Positions 7,036-13,922 of a stretch of DNA of 20,030 bases are shown in pieces. This DNA is from an uncultured Oscillospiraceae bacterium. GTDB taxonomy: Bacteria > Bacillota > Clostridia > Oscillospirales > Oscillospiraceae. Below the pieces are notes generated by a model. That model saw nothing but the letters and a program-made list of their open reading frames with translations. It was not told the DNA's origin and did no database searches. The position numbers and the translations under genes are program-made. Location of the stretch: positions 1 to 20,030 of the forward strand of contig CANQUO010000011.1 in assembly GCA_947627085.1 (NCBI GenBank), read 5' to 3'. Within the stretch, counting starts at the first letter, position 1. Each line of letters opens with the position of its first letter.

Positions 7036-8963
7036 TCGGGGCTCACCCCCTCGTGTTTGGCAAATCTCTCAAGCACGTTCGTAAGGCTCTCGATGCTCAC
7101 CGGCTTTGGCACATGGTCGTTCATCCCCGCCCGCTTGCAGGCCCTGATGTCCTCCACAAAGGCGTTGGCGCTCATGGCGACTATGGGCACGGTGGCGCTG
7201 TCGGGCCTTCCCGACGCCCGTATGGCCCTGGCGGCCTCAAAGCCGTTCATGACCGGCATCTGTATATCCATGAAGATAAGGTCGAAAGACCCGGGCTCGC
7301 GGGAGCTGAAGGTCTCCACCGCCTCCCGGCCGTCCCCGGCGCAGGTGACGGTTATGCCCAGCATCTCCAATAGCTCCGTGCCGATCTCCTGATTGAGCTC
7401 GTTATCCTCCACCAACAGCACCCTCATGCCGTCGAAAGCCGGCCCGTCAGCGCTCCCGCCGCCGTCCCTTTTGCCCTCCGGCGTGCAGGCGTAGAGCATT
7501 GCGCCGAGCCTTGAGCGGAAGAGGGGCTTTGGAATGAAGGCGGTGATGCCGCACTTTCGCATCTCGTCCGCCGTCATGGTCCACTCGTAGGAGGACATGA
7601 GGAATATGGGCACCTCCCGGCCCAGCATCTCCCGAAGCTCCCGGCAGGCCTGCACCCCGTCCACCACGGGTAGGCGCCAGCCCAAAAGTATGGCGAAGTA
7701 GTCCCTCCCGGCGCTCCTGGCCTTCTCGGCCATGTCCGTGGCCTCCCAGGCGTTTTCCACGATGTCGCACTCCATGCCAAGGTCGGAAAGTATCTCGCGC
7801 AAATTCGTCCTTGAGACCTCGTCGACGTCCGCGGCCAGGACCCGGTAGCCCCCAAGCTCAGTGCGCTCCTCCCGGCCGCTACTGCGCTGTTCAAGGGGCA
7901 GTGTGACCGTGAATTTTGAGCCCTTGCCCTCCTCGCTCTCGACGGTTATCTCGCCGTTCATCATCTTGACCAGGTTATAGGTTATGGTCATGCCAAGGCC
8001 CGTGCCCTCGATCTTCCCCACGCCCTCGGCCCGCTCAAAGGGCTGGAATATCCTCTTCAAAAATTCCCGGCTCATGCCGATGCCGGTGTCGGTTATCTCA
8101 AACTCGTAGTATGTATAGTTGCGCCCCTCGGTCCCGGCAAAGCCCGTCTCCCTTATCCTCAGCGTGATGATTCCCTCCTCCGGGGTGAATTTCACGCAGT
8201 TTGAGAGGATATTGATGAGCACCTGCTGTATCCTCAGCTGGTCGCCCCGGACATGCTCATGGCGAAGGCCCGTGAAGTCCATCTCCACCCTCTGGCGCTT
8301 TTTGTCCGCCTGAGGCTTGAATACCGCCATCAGGGAGTGGATAAAGTCCGCCATGGTGAAGTCCTCCGGCGTCAGGGACATCTTGCCGCTCTCGATCCTC
8401 GACATGTCAAGTATGTCGTTTATGAGGGCCAGAAGGTGCTTGGAGCTCAGGGATATCTTGTCCAGGCAGTCGGCCACACGGTCGGTCTCGGATAAATGGG
8501 CCTGGGCGATGGTGGTCATGCCGATTATGGCGTTGAGGGGCGTCCTTATGTCGTGGGACATGCTGGACAAAAAGTCGGACTTGGCCTTATTTGCCGCGTT
8601 GGCGGCGTCCAGGGCGCTCTGGAGGGCCGCCTTTGAGGCCTCGATGCGCCGGGCCTGGCGCTCCAGGTCCTCCGTCACGTCCCGCATGAGCATGACCTTC
8701 TCGCCGCCGGGGTAGCCGCTGACGCTGACGGCGTAGCCGCGCTCCCAGAGCCGCCCCTGCCAGGCGCCGCCCTCCGAGCCGGTCCCGTCCAACGTCTCCC
8801 GCAGCGCCGATAAAAGCTCCGCCTCCCGTCCGGCGGCTATCCTTGAGGCTATTTTGTTTTCGTATATTATCCGCCATTTCCCCAGCTCGTCCCTCCCGGC
8901 TATGACCGCCGGTATGGCAAGCGGCCCGAAGGCCATATCAGGCGAATTTATGCTCCCCTTCAT
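7032..8963 (-). CDS. Soluble hybrid sensor histidine kinase with two receiver domains
   Basis: With the start at 8963 (GGGGGA six bases upstream) the protein has 643 residues; an ATG at 8987 lacks a ribosome binding site. Residues 1-100 may be a PAS-like sensor and 100-130 a coiled coil; there is no membrane helix, so sensing is cytoplasmic. The HisKA box is SHDIRTPLNAI with phospho-acceptor H137. The ATPase has an N box (N251, N255), DTGIGM (D292) and GTGLGM. Receiver 1 (about 373-490) has Gly at the phosphorylation site (ILLGWRLP, G428), although D379/D381 and K479 remain. Receiver 2 (about 513-636) is complete: D520, D566 in IFMDIQMP, K620. Phosphate should flow from H137 to D566. No Hpt or DNA-binding domain is encoded here; the co-translated HD-GYP-like protein is the obvious candidate partner. 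GC-rich like the core genes. Confidence 0.92.
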   Translation of the reverse strand: MKGSINSPDMAFGPLAIPAVIAGRDELGKWRIIYENKIASRIAAGREAELLSALRETLDGTGSEGGAWQGRLWERGYAVSVSGYPGGEKVMLMRDVTEDLERQARRIEASKAALQSALDAANAANKAKSDFLSSMSHDIRTPLNAIIGMTTIAQAHLSETDRVADCLDKISLSSKHLLALINDILDMSRIESGKMSLTPEDFTMADFIHSLMAVFKPQADKKRQRVEMDFTGLRHEHVRGDQLRIQQVLINILSNCVKFTPEEGIITLRIRETGFAGTEGRNYTYYEFEITDTGIGMSREFLKRIFQPFERAEGVGKIEGTGLGMTITYNLVKMMNGEITVESEEGKGSKFTVTLPLEQRSSGREERTELGGYRVLAADVDEVSRTNLREILSDLGMECDIVENAWEATDMAEKARSAGRDYFAILLGWRLPVVDGVQACRELREMLGREVPIFLMSSYEWTMTADEMRKCGITAFIPKPLFRSRLGAMLYACTPEGKRDGGGSADGPAFDGMRVLLVEDNELNQEIGTELLEMLGITVTCAGDGREAVETFSSREPGSFDLIFMDIQMPVMNGFEAARAIRASGRPDSATVPIVAMSANAFVEDIRACKRAGMNDHVPKPVSIESLTNVLERFAKHEGVSPE

Positions 8964-9007
8964 ATGTTTCCCCCACAATAAATTCATGTGTACAAAAAAC
9001 CATTTTA

Positions 9008-9036
9008 ATTATATCACCCTTTGGTCGTATTGTCCA
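9008..9036 (-). promoter_or_regulatory. Promoter of the hybrid kinase operon
   Basis: Minus-strand TGGACA (9031-9036), a 17-base spacer and a perfect TATAAT (9008-9013) lie 44 bases upstream of the ATG at 8963. The upstream ATG at 8987 would sit close to the expected transcription start, which also favours the start at 8963. Confidence 0.85.
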
Positions 9037-9089
9037 CATTTTACGCCGCCTTTCGTCCCTTTTTTCCATCCTTTTTTACATACTGCCCA

Positions 9090-9118
9090 TTGGCTTTTTC
9101 GTCAGGTAGTGTTATAAT
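9090..9118 (+). promoter_or_regulatory. Extended -10 promoter of the plsY operon
   Basis: TTGGCT (9090-9095), 17 bases, then TGTTATAAT with an extended -10 TG at 9110-9111 and TATAAT at 9113-9118. The start codon of plsY is 39 bases downstream. It is divergent from the kinase promoter, with about 50 bases between the two -35 regions. Confidence 0.85.
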
Positions 9119-9156
9119 GATAAAAAACGGAGTACCGCAGGAAGGAGAGATACAAA

Positions 9157-9768
9157 ATGCTTCGCGCCATACTCTTTGTGCTGATAGGCTACATATCCGG
9201 GAGTGTGACATATATCCATGTGTTCTCCGCGCTTTTGAAAAAGGGCGACATCGTATCCATGAGTCCGGACAAGAACCCGGGCACTGCAAACGCCTTTACC
9301 TACGGCGGCTTTGCCTGCGGGTGCCTGACGCTGTGCTTCGAGCTTTTGAAGGGCTTTGTGCCCGTGTGGCTCTATCTGCACACCTCCGGGCCGTCGTCGC
9401 CCTACGCCATCACCTTTGTGGTCGCGGCCCCAGTGGTGGGCCACGCCTTCTCCATATTCCACGGCTTTCGCGGCGGCAAGGGCATAGCCGCCTCCTTCGG
9501 CGCTCTTTTGGGACTGATGCCCATATGGCGCCCGGCGGTGACGCTGGCGTTCTTCTTCATATTCTTCTCCGTCGTGCTCCGCGTCACCCCCCATTTTTAC
9601 AGGACCCTGGCCGCTTACGTCGTGTCCACCGCGGTACTGGTCTTTGGGCACGTGTCCTTTTCGGTGTGGCTGGGCTTCGCGGCCATCGCCGCCGTGGTGA
9701 CATTGAAGCTCCACCTGAGCGCGGAGGAGAGAGAAAAAGTAAAGGTGAAACTGCTATGGATGGACTGA
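9157..9768 (+). CDS. plsY: Glycerol-3-phosphate acyltransferase PlsY, divergent member
   Basis: This 203-residue integral membrane protein has at least five hydrophobic helices and the conserved cytoplasmic loops of the PlsY/YgiH family. An N-terminal GYISGSVTY segment corresponds to the first loop, NPGTANAF (40-47) to the usual NPGATN motif, FELLKG to DxxKG, and GHAFSIFHGFRGGKG (95-109) to the GHxFPxFxxFKGGKG motif. The enzyme transfers an acyl group from acyl-phosphate to glycerol-3-phosphate, the first step of phospholipid synthesis. NPGTAN instead of NPGATN, and HGFRGG instead of FGFKGG, mark it as a diverged subgroup, so it could be a paralogue beside a standard PlsY. GAAGGAGAG six bases before the ATG is a strong ribosome binding site. 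The end of the gene overlaps the next gene by 13 bases in another frame. The shared theme is membrane lipid synthesis. Confidence 0.85.
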   Translation: MLRAILFVLIGYISGSVTYIHVFSALLKKGDIVSMSPDKNPGTANAFTYGGFACGCLTLCFELLKGFVPVWLYLHTSGPSSPYAITFVVAAPVVGHAFSIFHGFRGGKGIAASFGALLGLMPIWRPAVTLAFFFIFFSVVLRVTPHFYRTLAAYVVSTAVLVFGHVSFSVWLGFAAIAAVVTLKLHLSAEEREKVKVKLLWMD

Positions 9769-10886
9769 TACTCTCCTGCGGCACCGGCGGCGGCCACAAC
9801 TCCGCCGGTATGGCGGTGCTGGAGGAGCTCAGGCGCCGTGGCCACGGCGCGGACATGATGAACCCCTACACCCTCAAAAGCGACGCTCTCGCCCACCGGG
9901 TGGACAACACATATATAAAGCTCGTCCAGCGCGCCCCCGGGGTGTTTGGGCTCGTCTACGGCGCCGGGGAGCTATACCGCAAGCTGCCCGTGAACTCCCC
10001 GGTACAGCTCTGCAACAAGAGTCTCGCCGGCCTCATGGAGAGATTCTTAAACGAAAAAAGCTACGATTTTATAATAATGTCCCACCTCTTCCCGGCGGAG
10101 ATAATGACCATATTGAAGCGCCGTGGGGTAAAGCTCCCCAAGACCGTATTTGTGGACACGGACTACACCTGCGCCCCCTTCTCCGAGGAAATAGACGTTG
10201 ACGCCTGGGTGGTGCCCAACGAGACGGTGCTTGAGGAATTCGCCGGACGCGGCGTGCCGCGGGAGCGGCTATACCCATACGGCATCCCCGTGGCCTCCGC
10301 CTTCTCACAGCCGGAAACAAAAGAGGCGGCGAAGGCGAGACTGCGGCTGCCGTTGGATACAAACTACATCCTGATCTCCGGCGGGAGCATGGGCGCCGGG
10401 AGTCTGGAGACGGCCATCGAGGCCGCCAGGGAGACGCTGACCGACAGCGAGCGGGCCATCGTCATATGCGGCTCCAACAAGGCCCTTTATGAAAAGCTCC
10501 GGGAAAAGCACGGCCACGACGTAATATTGGCCGGCCACACCCGGGACATGGCCGGCTACATGCACGCCAGCGACGCCTATCTCACAAAGCCCGGCGGGCT
10601 CTCCTCCACCGAGGCGGCCGTTCTGGGCATACCCATGATACATCTGCCGCCCATCCCCGGGTGCGAGACGGTGAACGCCAGGCTCTTCTCGGACCTCGGC
10701 ATGAGCATCACCTGCCGCTCCTCCCTCTCCTCCATGAAAAAAGCCCTGGAGGCCATCCGTGACCCCGATCTTCGCGCCTCCATGGTCCGGGCCCAAAAGA
10801 CCCACGTCTCCCCCACCGCCGCCTCCGACATCTGCGACCTCGCCGAGAGACTCGTAAAATCGGAGGAAAACGCTGAAACCGAATAA
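9756..10886 (+). CDS. UgtP/MGDG synthase-like lipid glycosyltransferase (GT28)
   Basis: The 376-residue product has the GT-B fold pattern of MurG, MGDG synthase and diacylglycerol glucosyltransferase UgtP. The N-terminal Gly-rich loop is LSCGTGGGHNSA (6-17), with H14 at the conserved acceptor-side position. The C-terminal nucleotide-sugar half contains ILISGGSMGAGS (205-216) and YLTKPGGLSSTEA (275-287), where E286 should bind the sugar nucleotide. It probably transfers a hexose from a UDP-sugar to diacylglycerol at the inner membrane face, making glycolipids or lipoteichoic acid anchors; acceptor and sugar are inferred from the family. AAAGGTGA upstream and a 13-base overlap with plsY, rather than the longer open frame reaching back to 9021, decide the start at 9756. 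It follows plsY in one operon, linking phospholipid and glycolipid supply. Confidence 0.88.
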   Translation: MDGLILSCGTGGGHNSAGMAVLEELRRRGHGADMMNPYTLKSDALAHRVDNTYIKLVQRAPGVFGLVYGAGELYRKLPVNSPVQLCNKSLAGLMERFLNEKSYDFIIMSHLFPAEIMTILKRRGVKLPKTVFVDTDYTCAPFSEEIDVDAWVVPNETVLEEFAGRGVPRERLYPYGIPVASAFSQPETKEAAKARLRLPLDTNYILISGGSMGAGSLETAIEAARETLTDSERAIVICGSNKALYEKLREKHGHDVILAGHTRDMAGYMHASDAYLTKPGGLSSTEAAVLGIPMIHLPPIPGCETVNARLFSDLGMSITCRSSLSSMKKALEAIRDPDLRASMVRAQKTHVSPTAASDICDLAERLVKSEENAETE

Positions 10887-10894
10887 ACCGAACC

Positions 10895-10915
10895 GCGCGG
10901 CCCCCAAGGCCGCGC
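10895..10915 (+). terminator. Hairpin 1 of the intergenic cluster, likely terminator of plsY operon
   Basis: A perfect 8-bp GC-only stem (GCGCGGCC at 10895-10902 with GGCCGCGC at 10908-10915) with loop CCCAA lies nine bases after the glycosyltransferase stop. The downstream ATTTCTTATC is only a weak U-tract. Confidence 0.6.
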
Positions 10916-10929
10916 ATTTCTTATCAAAT

Positions 10930-10962
10930 ATTTTTTCCGACGGCATGTACGTCGGAAAAAAT
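10930..10962. repeat. Hairpin 2: perfect 13-bp inverted repeat
   Basis: ATTTTTTCCGACG (10930-10942) pairs perfectly with CGTCGGAAAAAAT (10950-10962) around a seven-base loop. The T-run is on the 5' side and the A-run on the 3' side on both strands, the opposite of a terminator, so this is not a simple Rho-independent stop. Confidence 0.85.
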
Positions 10963-10968
10963 CCCTCT

Positions 10969-11015
10969 TGTTTTGCGCAGTGTATGGCCCTTCGGGCCAT
11001 GCGCGGAGCAAAACA
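10969..11015. repeat. Hairpin 3: compound inverted repeat
   Basis: Outer arms TGTTTTGC (10969-10976) and GCAAAACA (11008-11015) pair perfectly. Inside, ATGGCCC and GGGCCAT pair around a TTC loop. The unpaired stretches between the two stems give an interrupted hairpin of 47 bases. As in hairpin 2, T residues come before the stem and A residues after it. Confidence 0.75.
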
Positions 11016-11018
11016 GCA

Positions 11019-11064
11019 GTAAAAAATCCAGAATAGGTCCGCAGACCTTTTCTGGATTTTTTAC
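11019..11064. repeat. Hairpin 4: 15-bp inverted repeat with terminator-like T-run
   Basis: GTAAAAAATCCAGAA (11019-11033) pairs perfectly with TTCTGGATTTTTTAC (11050-11064), and AGGTC/GACCT extends the stem inward after a T-T mismatch. A-run then T-run on both strands makes this a possible bidirectional terminator. Confidence 0.85.
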
Positions 11065-11074
11065 GCACGTCCCC

Positions 11075-11110
11075 CTTGTCGACGAAGGCCCAAGGGCCTT
11101 TGTCGACAAG
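11075..11110. repeat. Hairpin 5: 17-bp near-perfect inverted repeat
   Basis: CTTGTCGACGAAGGCCC (11075-11091) pairs with GGGCCTTTGTCGACAAG (11094-11110) with only one G-T wobble and a two-base AA gap, so it would extrude with a minimal loop. There is no T-run on either side. GTCGAC, itself a palindrome, occurs once in each arm. Confidence 0.85.
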
Positions 11111-11111
11111 T

Positions 11112-11157
11112 TAAAATAAAAGGATTGCGGCCCGCAGGCCGCAATCCTTTTATTTTA
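11112..11157 (-). terminator. Hairpin 6: perfect 21-bp inverted repeat, terminator of rpmE
   Basis: Two 21-base arms (11112-11132 and 11137-11157) pair without mismatch around CGCA. On the minus strand the arm after the loop ends in CCTTTTATTTTA, a good U-tract. The stem contains the rpmE stop codon (11150-11152), so the terminator begins inside the coding end of rpmE. The mirror symmetry lets it work for the plus strand as well. Confidence 0.88.
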
Positions 11158-11350
11158 GACCAAACTTCTTGTTGAACTTATCCACGCGTCCGCTGGTGTC
11201 TACCAGCTTCTGCTTGCCGGTATAAAAGGGGTGACACTTGGAGCAGATTTCGACCTTGATGTCACTCTTTGTACTGCCAGTCTCGATGACCTCGCCGCAG
11301 GCGCACCGGATAGTGGTCTGCTCGTACTTGGGGTGGATGCCCTCCTTCAT
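11150..11350 (-). CDS. rpmE: 50S ribosomal protein L31, zinc-binding form
   Basis: The protein (66 residues from the ATG at 11350) begins MKEGIHPKYE and carries the four cysteines of the zinc-containing C+ form: C16 and C18 in CACG, C36 and C39 in CSKC. HPFYTGKQKLVDTSGRVDKFNKKFG is the conserved L31 C-terminal half. L31 bridges the ribosomal subunits, and the C+ form also serves as a zinc store in many bacteria. AGAGGTGAAC before MKEGIH is a proper ribosome binding site, so the longer upstream open frame is ignored. A strong promoter (11396-11424) and the terminator overlapping the stop codon make it a single-gene unit. No Zur box was recognised. Confidence 0.96.
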   Translation of the reverse strand: MKEGIHPKYEQTTIRCACGEVIETGSTKSDIKVEICSKCHPFYTGKQKLVDTSGRVDKFNKKFGLK

Positions 11351-11395
11351 TATGTTCACCTCTTTCGTCTGTCGTCGTATTCTCACGCAACGGTT

Positions 11396-11424
11396 ATTGT
11401 ATCACCGCAAGCCAGTGTTGTCAA
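11396..11424 (-). promoter_or_regulatory. Strong promoter of rpmE
   Basis: A consensus TTGACA (minus strand; 11419-11424), a 17-base spacer and TACAAT (11396-11401) stand 45 bases upstream of the rpmE start. The -35 box begins only 14 bases after the stop of the preceding metallophosphoesterase gene. Confidence 0.9.
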
Positions 11425-11437
11425 CACTTTTTTTCGT

Positions 11438-12124
11438 TTAAAGGACCCTTAAGGGCTTAAAACTCAGGTGGTCGGCGGATATGAGCTTATAGCTTATCCC
11501 CCGGTCGGCGCCCTCGAAGGCCAATAGCCGCCCGGAGCCGTGGATGTGGCCGTAATAGCACTCCCGGACGCCGTAGCGCTCCATCACGTCTATCATACCG
11601 GACGCGTAAAACTTCCCGAATATTGGCGGATAGTGGAGGAAAACTATCTTCCGCTCAGCGTCCACGGCACATTTTAAGCTGGCCTCCAGCCTCCCAACCT
11701 CCCGGTCCATGATCTTTTTGTCGTGAGGAGCGGGATTTTCGTTGGGGCACATCCAGCCCCGGGTGCCGCAGATGGCGGTATTTTCGTAAAAAAAGCAGTT
11801 ATTGTTGAGGATATCTATGGAGCTTATGCCGTTTTCCGCGAAAAACTTCTTCGCGGCGCTGGCGGTGGACCACCAGTAATCGTGATTGCCCTTCAAAATT
11901 ATCTTCTTTCCCGGAAGGCCGTCGATAAACTTAAAATCCGCAAGGCAACCGGCAAGGTCCATGCCCCAGGTGAGGTCCCCGCATATGACGGTGGTGTCCT
12001 CCGGCCCCAGATCCTCAAAGCCCCGGAGGAGCTTCATGACGTGGCCGTCCCACTCCGGGCCGAATATGCCCATGGGCTTGTCCGCCTCAAAGGACAGGTG
12101 CAGATCGCCGATGGTGAAGAGCAT
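11438..12124 (-). CDS. Calcineurin-like metallophosphoesterase
   Basis: All five metallophosphoesterase motifs are present in a compact 228-residue protein: GDLHLS (D7, H9), GDLTWG (D50), GNHDYWW (N80, H81), FLHYPP (H164) and GHIHG (H193, H195). These would hold a dinuclear metal centre that hydrolyses phosphomonoesters or diesters. No signal peptide or membrane helix is visible, so it should be cytoplasmic. The natural substrate cannot be told from sequence, because this superfamily includes nucleotidases, cyclic nucleotide phosphodiesterases and protein phosphatases. GGGGG about eight bases before the ATG at 12124 is the ribosome binding site. It is divergent from the DUF1540 gene, with only 77 bases between them, and no clear terminator separates it from the rpmE promoter. 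Confidence 0.9.
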   Translation of the reverse strand: MLFTIGDLHLSFEADKPMGIFGPEWDGHVMKLLRGFEDLGPEDTTVICGDLTWGMDLAGCLADFKFIDGLPGKKIILKGNHDYWWSTASAAKKFFAENGISSIDILNNNCFFYENTAICGTRGWMCPNENPAPHDKKIMDREVGRLEASLKCAVDAERKIVFLHYPPIFGKFYASGMIDVMERYGVRECYYGHIHGSGRLLAFEGADRGISYKLISADHLSFKPLRVL

Positions 12125-12201
12125 ATTTTACCCCCATCAAAGTATAAAAACACGCAAAATCCAAATAATATAAGAGCCAAAATCAAAAAAGGAGCAAGGA
12201 T

Positions 12202-12390
12202 ATGAGTGAAAACATAAACCCCAAGAGCTGGGACGACAAGCTGAAAAACGTGGGCTGTGACGTCGTCAACTGCCGCTATCACGGCAAGGACAACCACTGC
12301 CACGCCGACTCCATCGTGGTGGAGTCCCACTCCGCCATCAGGAAGGCCGAGACCTTCTGCAACACCTTCGAGGCAAGATCGATAACCTGA
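12202..12390 (+). CDS. DUF1540 small cysteine-rich protein
   Basis: The 62-residue product matches the DUF1540 pattern: four spaced cysteines (C19, C24, C33, C53), the VxNCxYHxxxxCxA core (VVNCRYHGKDNHCHAD) and a TFCNTFE end. Such proteins are widespread in Clostridia and Bacilli and probably bind a metal; some are linked to sporulation, but the role is not established. Only one copy of the domain is present, whereas many homologues have two. AAGGAG about eight bases upstream of the ATG is a good ribosome binding site. It faces away from the metallophosphoesterase and converges on thrC. Confidence 0.88.
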   Translation: MSENINPKSWDDKLKNVGCDVVNCRYHGKDNHCHADSIVVESHSAIRKAETFCNTFEARSIT

Positions 12391-12410
12391 CCGGGCATTG
12401 TCCCGGTTTA
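12390..12410 (+). terminator. Short hairpin after the DUF1540 gene
   Basis: ACCGGG (12390-12395) and CCCGGT (12402-12407) form a 6-bp stem with a six-base loop, followed by TTTACATAATTATTT. It is short for a terminator, and the convergent thrC stop follows within ten bases. Confidence 0.45.
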
Positions 12411-12415
12411 CATAA

Positions 12416-13903
12416 TTATTTGAGGAATTCCCTGACCTCGGCCGCGAGCTCCGTCTTGTCGAGGCTCTTGGTAAATCTGGCTGTCTTTCCCGTCAGCGCC
12501 TTGAGCGGAGCCGGTGCCGGGACGGCGCTTACGCTCTCAAGCTGGCCGATGAGCTCGGGGCCGGTGTACGCCGGGGTCTCCCCCAGTGCCTCCAGCACCG
12601 CGGCGCAGAATTTGTAGGGGCTGGCGGTGGAGACGACCACGGACCTGGTCTCGTCCCCTGTCTCGCGCCTATATTTTTCCAAAACCCCGTAGGCCACGGC
12701 GGTGTGGGTGTCCATAAGGTACTTATGCTCTTTGAAGGCCCGGGCTATGACCGCCTTTGTCTCATTATCGTCACAGCTCCCGGCTGAGAACACCGCGTCA
12801 AGAGCGGACTTTATTTTTCCCGATATCTCATAGCTCCCGCTATCCCGGAGCTTTTCCATATATCCCGCCGTCTCGTTATCGTCCCCGCCGGAGAGGTCAA
12901 AGAGGAGCCTTTCCAGATTGCTGGACACGAGTATGTCCATGGAGGGCGAGATGGTGGTGTAAAAGTCCCTGTTCCGGTCGTAAATGCCGGTCTTTATGAA
13001 TCGGGTCAGCACGTCGTTTTTGTTGGAGGCGCAGATAAGGCGCTTTACCGGAAGGCCCATCTTCATGGCGTAGTATCCGGCAAGTATGTCGCCGAAATTC
13101 CCGGTGGGCACGCAGAAGTTGATTTTTTCCCCATCGTGAATATCCCCGGAATTGAGTAGATCGCAGTAGGCGGAGATATAGTAGACTATCTGGGGAAGAA
13201 GCCGGCCCCAGTTTATGGAGTTTGCCGAGGACAGCATCCACCCGGCATCTGTAAGCTCCTCGCGGAGCTCAGGATCGGAGAATATCTCCTTCACCGTCGT
13301 CTGGGCGTCGTCAAAATTGCCGTTCACGGCACAGACGGAGACGTTGGAGCCCTCCTGGCTCGTCATCTGGAGCTTCTGGATATCCGAGACGCCGTCCCGG
13401 GGGTAGAATACCATTATCCTGGTCCCCTCCACATCGGCAAAGCCCTCCAGGGCCGCCTTGCCCGTGTCGCCGGAGGTGGCCACCAGGATACAGACTTTTC
13501 TCGTCTCCCCGTTTTTCGCGGTGGCGGCGGTGAGGAGGTATGGGAGCATCTGAAGGGCCATGTCCTTAAAGGCGCATGTGGGCCCGTGCCAGAGCTCAAG
13601 AAAATGTGTGGTATCGTCCAGCTTCTTCACCGGGGCGACCCTTGGCGTATCGAAGCCCTCGGGCCCGTAGGCGCGGTTCGTGAAGTCCGTGAGCTCCGCC
13701 ACGGTGTAGTCCTCCAAAAAGAGCTTCATCACGTATACGGCCCGCTGGCGGTAATTCATCCCGCAAAGCTCCCCTATCGCTCCCTTGGGCAACCGTGGCA
13801 AAATTTCGGGCACAAAAAGCCCCCCGTCGCCGCTCAGGCCCCTCTCTATGGCCTGAGCGGAGGAGACGTGTTCGTTTTTGTTTCTGGTGCTGACATAGCG
13901 CAT
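12416..13903 (-). CDS. thrC: Threonine synthase
   Basis: The 495-residue length and the N-terminal signature YVSTRNKNEHVSSAQAIERG followed by SGDGGLFVPE identify the long bacterial/yeast-type threonine synthase. WHGPTCAFKDMALQML holds the PLP lysine (K113). The Gly-rich phosphate loop appears as SGDTGKAALEGF, and a second conserved segment is PTGNFGDILAGYYA. The enzyme converts O-phospho-L-homoserine to threonine and phosphate in the cytoplasm. GGAGAAG just before the ATG at 13903 is the ribosome binding site. It is the last gene of the lepB-ylqF-rnhB-yraN run, 19 bases after yraN. No other threonine-pathway gene is nearby, so thrC is probably carried on the housekeeping transcript or has an unseen internal promoter. 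No T-box or threonine leader is visible. Confidence 0.96.
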   Translation of the reverse strand: MRYVSTRNKNEHVSSAQAIERGLSGDGGLFVPEILPRLPKGAIGELCGMNYRQRAVYVMKLFLEDYTVAELTDFTNRAYGPEGFDTPRVAPVKKLDDTTHFLELWHGPTCAFKDMALQMLPYLLTAATAKNGETRKVCILVATSGDTGKAALEGFADVEGTRIMVFYPRDGVSDIQKLQMTSQEGSNVSVCAVNGNFDDAQTTVKEIFSDPELREELTDAGWMLSSANSINWGRLLPQIVYYISAYCDLLNSGDIHDGEKINFCVPTGNFGDILAGYYAMKMGLPVKRLICASNKNDVLTRFIKTGIYDRNRDFYTTISPSMDILVSSNLERLLFDLSGGDDNETAGYMEKLRDSGSYEISGKIKSALDAVFSAGSCDDNETKAVIARAFKEHKYLMDTHTAVAYGVLEKYRRETGDETRSVVVSTASPYKFCAAVLEALGETPAYTGPELIGQLESVSAVPAPAPLKALTGKTARFTKSLDKTELAAEVREFLK

Positions 13904-13922
13904 AAGCTTCTCCGTTCTGCCC

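Noticed and set aside
8964..8987. Upstream ATG for the hybrid kinase
   Set aside because: It has no ribosome binding site, while GGGGGA stands six bases before the ATG at 8963.
9021..9755. In-frame extension of the glycosyltransferase upstream to 9021
   Set aside because: It crosses the plsY promoter and coding region in another frame; the glycosyltransferase family begins at the Gly-rich loop close to the ATG at 9756.
10305..11000. 231-codon minus-strand open frame
   Set aside because: Antisense to the glycosyltransferase and running into the hairpin cluster; no motif, Gly/Ala/Arg-rich shadow.
10924..11109. 61-codon minus-strand open frame inside the hairpin cluster
   Set aside because: Its codons come from the arms of the inverted repeats, there is no ribosome binding site, and the composition is not protein-like.
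10895..11157. CRISPR array or attachment site in the palindrome cluster
   Set aside because: The six hairpins have different sequences, there is no constant repeat with regular spacers, and no cas or integrase gene is present.
11351..11386. Longer N-terminus of L31
   Set aside because: The upstream 12 codons cover the ribosome binding site, and MKEGIHP is the standard L31 start.
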